64,000 nt of DNA from JBKHBT01 sp046542255 (lineage in GTDB: Bacteria > UBP14 > UBA6098 > JBKHBT01). The DNA lies in assembly GCA_046542255.1 (NCBI GenBank), contig JBKHBT010000006.1, forward strand, positions 1 through 64,000. The letters are read 5' to 3'. Under the pieces are notes generated by a model that was not told where the DNA came from, did no database searches, and saw nothing but the letters and a program-made list of their open reading frames with translations. The first letter of the stretch is position 1. The number at the start of each line of letters is the position of its first letter. The translations under genes were made by a program, and so were the position numbers. Below, piece by piece: positions 9,462 through 17,895 of this stretch.

Positions 9462-10088
9462 TTGAATTACAAGGAATTATTGAAAAAAGCTATATTGCTT
9501 TCCATTATCGCTCTGGCAGCTTTTTCTTTATTAAATGGTTGCAATGGCGATGATGACGATGATGATGATGATAATGGTGACAATACTGAAGTTCTTATGC
9601 CTTTAGAGCAAGGCAATTTCTGGAAATTTGCCGAATCACATTTTTATGCCGACTCGGTAATTGTCGATACTGACACGGTTCTTATCGAAATTGTAAAGGA
9701 TACTATTATCGAAGGCGATACTACATGGAAATGGATTCAGAACAATAAGGATGAGATTATGTTTTTCAAAAACCATGAAGATGGCCTCTATATGCATGCT
9801 TTTCGAAATTCTGATTCTGATACATTATATTATTATGAAACTCCGAGACTCATGTTCAAGTATCCAGCAGAAATTGGCGATGAATGGAGTGGATATGAAA
9901 TCATCGATACTGATACACTGATTTCTACGCCAGCCGGTGATTTTATATGTTATGGCTATCGGGATTATGATAATCCAATGAATAGGAGATATTTCTTCGC
10001 TCCGGGAATTGGCTATATCGGCACAACAACCTATTATTACGATGAGTTAAATCGTGACAGAAAACTGGTTGAATTCAATATTAACTGA
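9462..10088 (+). CDS. Asp-rich lipoprotein of unknown function
   Basis: Probable TTG start 12 nt after priA, with GGAGAAAAG before it. The lipobox is LNGC (Cys27), followed directly by Asn-Gly and eight Asp residues, nearly the same as the tether of the PD40 lipoprotein at 2483. The remaining 170 residues are rich in Asp, Tyr and Trp, with short beta-strand-like stretches such as YYYETPRLMFKYP and APGIGYIGTTTYYYDE, suggesting a compact beta-sandwich or lipocalin-like fold. I recognise no named family. It sits upstream of the GND-repeat and HEAT genes and may act with them at the envelope (inference). Confidence 0.75.
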   Translation: MNYKELLKKAILLSIIALAAFSLLNGCNGDDDDDDDDNGDNTEVLMPLEQGNFWKFAESHFYADSVIVDTDTVLIEIVKDTIIEGDTTWKWIQNNKDEIMFFKNHEDGLYMHAFRNSDSDTLYYYETPRLMFKYPAEIGDEWSGYEIIDTDTLISTPAGDFICYGYRDYDNPMNRRYFFAPGIGYIGTTTYYYDELNRDRKLVEFNIN

Positions 10089-10111
10089 AAAATTGTCAGG
10101 CAGCAAATCGC

Positions 10112-10138
10112 TTGACGACAAAGAACAAAGGATATAAA
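10112..10138 (+). promoter_or_regulatory. Weak candidate promoter before the GND-repeat gene
   Basis: TTGACG (10112-10117) and TATAAA (10133-10138) are 15 bp apart, shorter than ideal. The predicted start would leave a leader of only a few nt before the ATG at 10149, and the nearest AAAGGA (10127-10132) lies too far upstream for a normal ribosome binding site. Confidence 0.3.
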
Positions 10139-10148
10139 TTTAAAAATT

Positions 10149-12227
10149 ATGAAGATTTTAGTACTTACTTTTTTTATCTTATTGCTACTACCTGCGCTAT
10201 TTGCCGACTATAATGGCCTTGGAAAGCCTGATAGCATCCTTGCCGAGCTATCTATCGATGCCAAAATCGATTCTATATTCAATGATGCACTCTATCTTAT
10301 CAATATAGAGCCTTATGAATTATCTTATGAAAAGAAATTTGGCGGAAGAGATAGTTTTCGCTTGCATATAATCGATTCATTGATGGATGATCCACTTTAT
10401 ACCGGCACCTATTCCGATTCACTGGCGAAAATCGCAGAAAGAAGTGGGCAAAGGCTGGCACCATATACAATCTTTTCATGCAATTCTCTAGAAGACTCAT
10501 TGGAATTGCCGGAAGCATATATTCCCAATGATAATACATATCGAGAATATCTTTCGCTTTTTAATGATGCTAGTATTCCTGATTCTTTGGGCAAAAGGCT
10601 TTCATATTTCCTTGCTGCCTGCGATTCGGCATCGAGGCTTTGCAAGATGGTATTCGATACGATCCCTGAAGAAACAAGATATGCCATTTTGCGCGATGCT
10701 GCCGAACTATGGCTCGGGCAGGAAGAAGACCCAGACTCTCATGCACTCGAATATATTTTTTATGAATACAAACCTGAATTGGTCGATTCTTTGGATGAGA
10801 TTTCCACGCGCGATTTGCTTAATGCCATGCAAACACTCGACTATCAGAATCTTTATACTGCTTATGCCATATATACCCTTGCATGGGACAGCTTATACAG
10901 CTATTTCTCAGATACATTGTGGGATATCGCTGGAATCGAGGATACATCTATGTCGGCCAGAACGAGAGAATTCCCCGAAGATACAGGGACAATATCAGTT
11001 GAAGGCATCGAAGGCGGAGTTATTGCAGATATTCAAAGCCCACTTGGCAGAATCATAATCGGTGGGGTAGGCGAGAATATATATAGAAAAGATTTCCCTT
11101 TTGTTTTCGATATTGGTGGAAATGACCTATATTTTAATCGAGCATCATTCACAGTCGGCTATCTTGATAGATTTATCACAGGCATTGTCGATTTCGATGG
11201 CAATGATAGCTATATCTCGGATGATTGGTTTTTTACTCAAGGCTCATCGGTTCTTGGGATAGCCGGGCTATTCGATATCTCTGGCAATGATATCTATCGC
11301 GGTGGCGGATATTCACAGAGTTCTGCGATTGTCGGCCTTTCTGTGCTTTTCGATGATGATGGCGATAATATTTATCGCGCTGGCGAACACTCGCAGGCAG
11401 CATCGACATTTGGAATATCGATTTTGCATTCTGGAACAATCGACCCCGGAAGGCATCTTGCCAATCCAGCTTCCGATGACGATTACCGCGCGCACAGATA
11501 TTCACAGGGTTTTGCATCGGTGAAGTCATTTGCCATGCTTCGCGATATGGGCGGCGATGATTCATATATCGCCGGTGGCAGGTATCTTCATGAACCGCTT
11601 CATCCGCAGCATCATCAATCAATGTCTCAAGGGTTTGGATTTGGCTGGCGAGGTTCGGCTTCCGGCGGTGTCGGTTTTTTATATGATGCAACTGGCAATG
11701 ATAATTACAATACCCAAATTTATGGCCAGGGTTCTTCCTATTGGTATGCTTTCGGCCTTCTCTATGATGTAACCGGCCATGACACTTACCAGATGGGCCA
11801 CTATGGGCAGGGAGCTGGAATACACCTGTCAGTAGGCGCTCTTGTGGATCGTATCGGCGAGGATGCATATTATGGCCGAAGAGGACCTTCGCAAGGCTGC
11901 GCACACGATTGGGCTGTCGGGTATATGTTCGATGGCGCCGGAGCAGATTATTACAGTGCCGATGGCATAGCATGGGGACAGGGACATGCTAATGGAACCG
12001 GTATCTTCATCGATAAAAGCGGACCGGATGTCTATGGAGGCAAAAGTTCTGGCCATGTTCAGGGAACAGCTTCTGCTGCAAGAGGATATGGCGGGCTTGG
12101 AATATTTCTCGACCTTGGTGGCGATGATAGATATATTCGAGGACAGGGCAAAAACAATATGCAATGGGTCAAAGGATTTTACGGTGTAGGAGTGGATGCC
12201 GAAGTTTATAAGGAGGGGCCACAATGA
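10149..12227 (+). CDS. Exported 'GND' repeat protein, predicted beta-solenoid
   Basis: Residues 1-19 are a signal peptide ending PALFA. Residues 20-300 are a helical Asp/Ser/Tyr-rich region that I do not recognise. From about 318 to 685 there are twelve units of the form 'D..GND.Y....Y.QG....G...L', for example FDIGGNDLYF, FDISGNDIYR, YDATGNDNYN and LDLGGDDRYI. The regular Gly-Asn-Asp turns with alternating Tyr and Gly suggest a stacked beta-structure; acidic turns may bind calcium as in RTX proteins, but the RTX nonapeptide is not present. No sorting tail is seen, so it may stay in the periplasm. It overlaps the next gene by 4 nt (ATGA). Confidence 0.8.
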   Translation: MKILVLTFFILLLLPALFADYNGLGKPDSILAELSIDAKIDSIFNDALYLINIEPYELSYEKKFGGRDSFRLHIIDSLMDDPLYTGTYSDSLAKIAERSGQRLAPYTIFSCNSLEDSLELPEAYIPNDNTYREYLSLFNDASIPDSLGKRLSYFLAACDSASRLCKMVFDTIPEETRYAILRDAAELWLGQEEDPDSHALEYIFYEYKPELVDSLDEISTRDLLNAMQTLDYQNLYTAYAIYTLAWDSLYSYFSDTLWDIAGIEDTSMSARTREFPEDTGTISVEGIEGGVIADIQSPLGRIIIGGVGENIYRKDFPFVFDIGGNDLYFNRASFTVGYLDRFITGIVDFDGNDSYISDDWFFTQGSSVLGIAGLFDISGNDIYRGGGYSQSSAIVGLSVLFDDDGDNIYRAGEHSQAASTFGISILHSGTIDPGRHLANPASDDDYRAHRYSQGFASVKSFAMLRDMGGDDSYIAGGRYLHEPLHPQHHQSMSQGFGFGWRGSASGGVGFLYDATGNDNYNTQIYGQGSSYWYAFGLLYDVTGHDTYQMGHYGQGAGIHLSVGALVDRIGEDAYYGRRGPSQGCAHDWAVGYMFDGAGADYYSADGIAWGQGHANGTGIFIDKSGPDVYGGKSSGHVQGTASAARGYGGLGIFLDLGGDDRYIRGQGKNNMQWVKGFYGVGVDAEVYKEGPQ

Positions 12228-13216
12228 GGAAATTATTATTTATGATAGCGATAGTTCTCCTTCCGACATTATCCAATTTTGCACGGGAGGCCGAAGATAG
12301 CCTCACAACCGACTCGACAGCTATATCCGAAGAGGATTCGATCGCCGCTGTTATGGACACTCTCGATATTGAACAGCTATACAAAAATGCTGCTAAATGG
12401 GAAGTCGGCAATGCAAGAAAAACGGTTAAAGCAGCCAGAGAAGAGCTTATCGAGCGCGGCGAAGAAGCTCTCGATTATATTTTCTTCGAGAAATATGCAT
12501 ATACCGGTGGGCTTGAAGATCGCGCTACAAAAGCAACTATTAAAGCTTTGCTCGATGAAGCAGAATGGCGAATATATGACTGCCTCGGAGATAATCCTCG
12601 TGGATATCTGGCGACTTCGGCGAGATATATTGGCAATTTTAAGCTCGAGGATGGCTATGATTCTCTGCTTGCTATGCTGGAAGACACAACAGAAGACCGC
12701 AGAAAAATCAGAAATACCGTGATTCGTGCTATCGGCGATTTTGGTAATCCCGATGCTGCGCCCAAGCTTCATCAATTTCTCGAGGATACGCTTGAATACA
12801 CAAGAATAACAGCCGCAGTAGCACTCGGCAAATTAAAGAATCCAAAATCTATAGAACATCTGATAGAGCATCTCGATGATTCGCTTTTTACTGTCAGGCA
12901 GGCGATTACATTGGCATTACCCAAATTTGGTAAAGATGCGCTCAAGCGGCTTGACAAAAGATATAAGAATACCTATAATGAAAAAATCAAACTCGAATGT
13001 ATCAGGATAATTAGCAGGTTCAATGATGATGATTTAAGAAAGAAAGTTTTTAGAATTCTCAGGAGGAAAAGCCGTAGCGATGATAGACGTTTGAAAGGAC
13101 ATGCTTTGCTGGGAATGAAAAAACTTCGCCCCGATAAGGTGGATAGGAAGTTTCGAAAAGAAATAGAAAAAGAAAATGACCCATTTATAAAGTGGGTTTT
13201 AGAAATGGAAAAATAG
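12224..13216 (+). CDS. Exported HEAT-repeat protein
   Basis: The ATG overlaps the stop of the GND-repeat gene (ATGA), with AAGGAGGGG as ribosome binding site, so translation is probably coupled. Residues 1-20 look like a signal peptide. An acidic Ser/Thr-rich stretch (22-45) precedes an all-helical region with HEAT or PBS-lyase-like repeats, such as VIRAIGDFGNPDAAPKLHQF and ITAAVALGKLKNPKSIEHLI, spaced by about 32 residues. The C-terminal 80 residues are Lys/Arg-rich. HEAT repeats are protein-binding scaffolds; the tight coupling suggests that the solenoid protein upstream is its partner (inference). No catalytic residues are evident. Confidence 0.8.
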   Translation: MRKLLFMIAIVLLPTLSNFAREAEDSLTTDSTAISEEDSIAAVMDTLDIEQLYKNAAKWEVGNARKTVKAAREELIERGEEALDYIFFEKYAYTGGLEDRATKATIKALLDEAEWRIYDCLGDNPRGYLATSARYIGNFKLEDGYDSLLAMLEDTTEDRRKIRNTVIRAIGDFGNPDAAPKLHQFLEDTLEYTRITAAVALGKLKNPKSIEHLIEHLDDSLFTVRQAITLALPKFGKDALKRLDKRYKNTYNEKIKLECIRIISRFNDDDLRKKVFRILRRKSRSDDRRLKGHALLGMKKLRPDKVDRKFRKEIEKENDPFIKWVLEMEK

Positions 13217-13220
13217 ATTT

Positions 13221-13985
13221 ATGGATTATTTAAAGTTTGCTAAAACCGTAGCTCGCGAAGCCGGCGAAATAATTAGAAATGGTTATGATAAAAAGCGTAA
13301 TATCAATTTCAAGGCAGGAAGGGAATTGGTAACCGATATTGATATGGCTTCTGAAAATCATATTCGGGAACGCATTTCGAAGGAGTATCCCGAGCATCAT
13401 ATTCTCGCAGAAGAAAAAGGCGGCAATATCGATGCTGATAAATATCTTTGGGTAATCGACCCTCTGGATGGCACAACCAATTTCGCACATGGTTTCCCGA
13501 TATTTTGCGTCTCAATTGCACTTGCCTACAATGGGGAGATTATCCTCGGTGCAATTTATGAACCGCTTCGTAATGAAATCTTTTGGACTAAAAAAGACAG
13601 TAAATCTTATCTAAATGACGATATAATCGAGGTTGCCGGCGCAAAAAGACTTTCTGAAGCTCTTCTGGCTACTGGCTTTCCATATGATATCGCTCATGAT
13701 AATGAAAATAATCTCGAAAATTTCCGCAAACTAAGTCTCGGTGCAAGAGGTCTTCGCCGCGCAGGCAGCGCAGCTATGGATCTCTGCTATGTTGCTTGTG
13801 GAAGGCTCGATGGTTTTTGGGAAATGAAACTTAAACCCTGGGATATGGCAGCAGGTTCTATTATCGTTGAAAATGCCGGAGGAAAATGCACCGACTATCA
13901 AGATAATAGATGGACATTGGATTCTGATAGAATAATCGCAGCAAATCCAGGCCTGCATCCCAGGATGTCCGAATTAATTGAGTAG
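13221..13985 (+). CDS. Inositol-monophosphatase family phosphatase (SuhB-like)
   Basis: A 254-residue Mg-dependent phosphatase. The metal-site motifs are present: AEEKGG (Glu64/Glu65), VIDPLDGTTNF (Asp80 and Asp83) and PWDMAAG (Asp208). Family members hydrolyse inositol-1-phosphate or related sugar phosphates, and the E. coli relative SuhB also acts on ribosome biogenesis, so the exact substrate cannot be read from sequence. It begins only 4 nt after the HEAT gene and has a weak ribosome binding site, so it is probably the last gene of that transcript; leuS follows with its own strong site. Confidence 0.9.
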   Translation: MDYLKFAKTVAREAGEIIRNGYDKKRNINFKAGRELVTDIDMASENHIRERISKEYPEHHILAEEKGGNIDADKYLWVIDPLDGTTNFAHGFPIFCVSIALAYNGEIILGAIYEPLRNEIFWTKKDSKSYLNDDIIEVAGAKRLSEALLATGFPYDIAHDNENNLENFRKLSLGARGLRRAGSAAMDLCYVACGRLDGFWEMKLKPWDMAAGSIIVENAGGKCTDYQDNRWTLDSDRIIAANPGLHPRMSELIE

Positions 13986-14044
13986 AATAATGGCCCCATT
14001 TCGTTTCTGGATTTTATAAAGAAGCGGACTGGCAGGAGGTAATA

Positions 14045-16510
14045 ATGTATAATTTCAAAGAAATCGAAAAGAAATGGAAAAAATATTGGGACGAGATTGA
14101 GCTGTATAAAACTCCCGAAGATTTTGACCCTAAGGATAAATTCTATTTGCTCGAGATGTATGCATATCCTTCGGGAGACCTGCATATCGGCCATTTGCGC
14201 AATTATTCAGTTGGCGATGCGATATGGCGCAAAAAGCGCATGGAAGGCAAAAAGCTTCTCCATCCTTTTGGCTGGGATGCATTCGGCCTTCCTGCCGAAG
14301 AAGCCGCTATAAAGCATGGCAAAAGCCCGGAAGAATGGACTCTTGCAAATATCAAAAAATCCAAAGATACATTGAAGAAGCTCAGCATCAGCTATGATTG
14401 GGATAGAGAAGTTGCTACATGCTTTCCCGATTACTATAAATGGACACAATGGGTATTTCTCAAATTATACGAAAAAGGCCTGGCATATCAGGACGAGGCA
14501 GTAGTTAATTGGTGTCCTAAATGTATGACAGTTTTGGCAAATGAACAAATCGAACAGGGGCAATGCTGGCGCTGCGATTCTGAAGTTCAGAAGAAAAAGC
14601 TCAAGCAATGGTTCATCAAAATCACAGATTATGCACAGAGATTACTCGATGACCTCGAGCTATTGAAAGGCGGTTGGCCGGAGAATATCATCGCTATGCA
14701 AAAAAATTGGATAGGACGTTCCGAGGGTGCGGAGATTGTATTTGAGATCGAAGCTACTGGTGATAAATTGCCGGTATTTACCACAAGGCCAGATACTGTT
14801 TACGGTGTTACATTTATGACGATCGCACCCGAACACAAGCTAATCGACAAATTGCTCGAGCATTCGCCAAATCGCAAGGAAGTTGAAGATTATGTCCAGA
14901 AGGCATTGAAAAAGAGCGAGCTTGAACGCTCATTCACCGACAGAGAAGCCGATGGAGTCAATACAGGCCTCTTTGTCATCAATCCTTTCAATGGCGATAA
15001 GATTCAGCTCTGGGTTGGGGACTATGTCCTGGCGTCCTATGGCACAGGCACTGTTATGGCAGTTCCCGCTCATGACTATCGCGATTTTAATTTTGCTAAG
15101 AAATATGATATTCCGATAAAAGTCGTTATTAATCCAAAAGATTCCGAATTGAGCGTGGATGATATGGAAGAAGCATTTACAGAGCACGGCATAATGGTGA
15201 ATTCAGGACCATTCGATGGCACCGATTCCCTGGAAGGCATCAGCCGCGTAGCAGAGTATGCCAAAGAAAACGGCTTCGGTGGCCCGACCGTTTCATTCAA
15301 GCTTCGTGATTGGCTTATTTCTCGCCAGAGATACTGGGGCGCGCCGATTCCGATCGTCCATTGTGAAAAATGTGGTACGGTAGCTGTACCCGAAGATGAT
15401 TTACCGATAAAACTTCCCGAAGCCGATAAGGTCGATTTCATTCCGAAGGGAAGATCGCCTCTTGCCGATGTACCTAATTTTATGAATGTCAAATGCCCGA
15501 AATGCGGCGGAGATGCTGTCCGCGATGCTGATACAATGGATACATTCGTTTGCTCAAGCTGGTATATGCTACGCTACCCGGATGCCAATAATGACAAGAT
15601 TTTTGCCGAAAGAGAGAAGCTGGATAGATGGATGCCAGTCGATTTCTATATCGGCGGTGCAGAACATGCCACCGGCCATTTGCTCTATTTTAGATTCATT
15701 ACAAAGGTATTGCATGATATGGGTTATGTAGGTATTACAGAGCCGGCGAAGAAACTATTTAATCAGGGTATGGTGATGGATGAGAAGGGCGATATTATGT
15801 CGAAGTCCAAAGGCAATGTCATAGCACCCGGGCCATTATCAGAGAAAATCGGTGTCGATGGTATTCGCGTTGCGACTTTCTTCTTTGCTCCGGCCGATAG
15901 AGATATTCTATGGTCTGAGAAGGCAGTGAAAGGGGTTGTGAGATTTTTGGACAAGATATGGAATACATTCACCAAAATCAAAGTTGATAAAACCAAATCA
16001 TTCGATAATACCGACAATCTCAGCGATTCCGATATGGCAATGCTGAAGAAACTCCACCAGACAATCGAAAAATATGTTTATGATTTTGAGAAGCTTCAAT
16101 TCAATACCTGTATTGCTGCTATGATGGAGTTTATGAATGAAGTCGATATCAAAAAGCTTCGGGCGAGTGCGATATCATATTATATAATGGATACTTTCAA
16201 TAGGATGCTTGCGCCATTTGCGCCTCATCTTGCCGAAGAGCAAAATAGTCGATTGGGCTATGATGGCACAGTCTTCGACCAGCCTTTCCCGGATTTTGAT
16301 CCGAAACTTGTCAGAGAAGATTCTGTAACCTATGCGGTTTCTGTAATGGGCAAGCTGCGCGGCACTCTCGATGCTCCCAAAGGGGCAATGCAGGAAGATA
16401 TAGAGCCTAAGGCCAAAGTTCTGGAATCTGTCGCAAGGCATCTCGAAGGCAAGAAAATAATAAAAGTGATCTTTGTTCAGGATAAGATAATCAACTTTGT
16501 CGCTAAGTAA
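14045..16510 (+). CDS. leuS: Leucyl-tRNA synthetase
   Basis: The 821-residue class I synthetase charges tRNA-Leu in the cytoplasm. The HIGH motif is HIGH at residues 47-50, preceded by AYPSGDL, and the KMSKS motif is MSKSK at 585-589. The editing (CP1) domain has the usual GTGTVMAVPAHD, and a zinc-type cluster with CPKC and CWRC lies near residue 160-180. A strong CAGGAGGTAATA precedes the ATG. Its stop overlaps by 8 bp the stop of the convergent gene on the other strand, leaving no room for a separate terminator between them. Confidence 0.97.
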   Translation: MYNFKEIEKKWKKYWDEIELYKTPEDFDPKDKFYLLEMYAYPSGDLHIGHLRNYSVGDAIWRKKRMEGKKLLHPFGWDAFGLPAEEAAIKHGKSPEEWTLANIKKSKDTLKKLSISYDWDREVATCFPDYYKWTQWVFLKLYEKGLAYQDEAVVNWCPKCMTVLANEQIEQGQCWRCDSEVQKKKLKQWFIKITDYAQRLLDDLELLKGGWPENIIAMQKNWIGRSEGAEIVFEIEATGDKLPVFTTRPDTVYGVTFMTIAPEHKLIDKLLEHSPNRKEVEDYVQKALKKSELERSFTDREADGVNTGLFVINPFNGDKIQLWVGDYVLASYGTGTVMAVPAHDYRDFNFAKKYDIPIKVVINPKDSELSVDDMEEAFTEHGIMVNSGPFDGTDSLEGISRVAEYAKENGFGGPTVSFKLRDWLISRQRYWGAPIPIVHCEKCGTVAVPEDDLPIKLPEADKVDFIPKGRSPLADVPNFMNVKCPKCGGDAVRDADTMDTFVCSSWYMLRYPDANNDKIFAEREKLDRWMPVDFYIGGAEHATGHLLYFRFITKVLHDMGYVGITEPAKKLFNQGMVMDEKGDIMSKSKGNVIAPGPLSEKIGVDGIRVATFFFAPADRDILWSEKAVKGVVRFLDKIWNTFTKIKVDKTKSFDNTDNLSDSDMAMLKKLHQTIEKYVYDFEKLQFNTCIAAMMEFMNEVDIKKLRASAISYYIMDTFNRMLAPFAPHLAEEQNSRLGYDGTVFDQPFPDFDPKLVREDSVTYAVSVMGKLRGTLDAPKGAMQEDIEPKAKVLESVARHLEGKKIIKVIFVQDKIINFVAK

Positions 16511-17171
16511 ATTTCTTAAGCGATTTGGTTTTCTTATAGTAATCTAATCTTTCTCGGGCTTCCTGGCCGATATCGGTATCAGGGAAGCCCGATGCTATTT
16601 TTTCCAGATACATGATAACGCGTTTGTCGTCATTTAGGTGGTTTTCGGTGATTTCACGAAGGCGGTCGAGAATATAAAGCCTTTCTCGGCCTTCTGCGAT
16701 ATTCACACCTCTTTGATACCATGTCCTCGCAAGGCCATATTGCCTGTACCGGCTGAATGTATCGCCCATAACAGCCACAATATCGAGATTAGGATTTTGG
16801 GTAAATTCCTGCAAACCTTCGCCATCTGCTTCATCATAGCGTCCCTGAAGGATCATGGTAGATAAAAGCGAGTAGTCTTCTCGTTTCGTACCTTCGATTT
16901 TTTCAGGTACATAGAGATGGTAACTGCCTTTGACTATTTTATTTCGCATGCTGATTGTTGCAATTGCCAGTGCTATATAGAAAACGGTGCCATAGATTAG
17001 TGCATTTATAATCTTGCCATCATAGGCAAAGGCTGCAAAAACGCTAAGGGCCAAAAAAATGGGATAAAAAGCCATAATCATCATATAGAAGAACATATCT
17101 CCCATGCGAGAGACTTTATCATTAGCTTTAAGGTTTTCCTTGATATGGTCCGGATTTATATTTATTTTCAT
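16503..17171 (-). CDS. Small membrane protein with C-terminal TPR-like region
   Basis: The 222-residue product has two predicted transmembrane helices at about 26-49 and 54-75, then a soluble helical part. Segments such as DTFSRYRQYGLARTWYQRGV and YLEKIASGFPDTDIGQEARE look like tetratricopeptide helices (the second resembles TPR repeats of outer-membrane assembly lipoproteins). I do not recognise a named family. It is divergent from the UPF0173 hydrolase gene (28 bp apart) and converges on leuS. Probably an inner-membrane adaptor; function unknown. Confidence 0.8.
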   Translation of the reverse strand: MKININPDHIKENLKANDKVSRMGDMFFYMMIMAFYPIFLALSVFAAFAYDGKIINALIYGTVFYIALAIATISMRNKIVKGSYHLYVPEKIEGTKREDYSLLSTMILQGRYDEADGEGLQEFTQNPNLDIVAVMGDTFSRYRQYGLARTWYQRGVNIAEGRERLYILDRLREITENHLNDDKRVIMYLEKIASGFPDTDIGQEARERLDYYKKTKSLKKFT

Positions 17172-17199
17172 AGTAGTAATTTAAGCAAAGGAGTACACT

Positions 17200-17883
17200 A
17201 TGGTCAAGATTAATTTTATCGGACATTCAGCTTTTCAAATTGAATCCGAGGGTACCAAAATCCTCATCGACCCATTTATCACAGATAATCCGCATACAGA
17301 AAAGACAGCAGATGATTTCGATGCCGATTATATTATTGTTACTCATGGCCATGGCGACCATCTGGGAAATAGCATCGAGATCGCCAAAAGATGCGAGGCG
17401 ACAATTATAGCACCATTCGAGGTTGCAATGTATGTCCAGGGCAAAGGCGCAACTGCACATCCGATGCATATTGGTGGTGGTTTTAACTTTGATTTCGGAC
17501 GTGTTAATCTAACCAAAGCCCTTCATGGCTCTGGCATCTCAGATAATGACACTATGATTTCCGGTGGAAATCCTGCTGGAGTAATTTTGGAGATTGGCGG
17601 TAAACAGATATATCATGCCGGAGACACCGGCCTTTTCGGCGATATGAAGCTTATCGGCGACAGATTCGACCTGGATATCGCGCTTCTTCCTATCGGCGAT
17701 AATTTCACTATGGGAATAGATGATGCCGTATATGCACTAAAAATGCTTAAAGTACCCAAAGTAGTTCCAATTCACTATGGCACATTCCCTGTTATCGACA
17801 CAGATCCCAAAGAATTCGCCGAAAAAGCCAAAGACATTGCCGAAGTTATAATCATGAATTCCGGAGATGAGATAGAGCTATAG
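17200..17883 (+). CDS. UPF0173 family metal-dependent hydrolase
   Basis: A metallo-beta-lactamase-fold protein of 227 residues, the usual length for the UPF0173/YtkL family. The zinc-binding motif is THGHGDHLGN with His49, His51, Asp53 and His54; the second-site HAGDTGLFGDM and the late PIHYGTFP histidine are also present. Start codon follows AAAGGAG. Members are conserved and cytoplasmic, but their substrate is not established. The aldehyde dehydrogenase gene follows after 12 nt, so the two are probably co-transcribed. Confidence 0.92.
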   Translation: MVKINFIGHSAFQIESEGTKILIDPFITDNPHTEKTADDFDADYIIVTHGHGDHLGNSIEIAKRCEATIIAPFEVAMYVQGKGATAHPMHIGGGFNFDFGRVNLTKALHGSGISDNDTMISGGNPAGVILEIGGKQIYHAGDTGLFGDMKLIGDRFDLDIALLPIGDNFTMGIDDAVYALKMLKVPKVVPIHYGTFPVIDTDPKEFAEKAKDIAEVIIMNSGDEIEL

Positions 17884-17895
17884 TAAAGGATAATA

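Noticed and set aside
11233..11973. 246-codon open frame antisense to the GND-repeat gene
   Set aside because: It is the mirror of the repeat codons in the real gene, with His/Arg-rich low-complexity content and no ribosome binding site.
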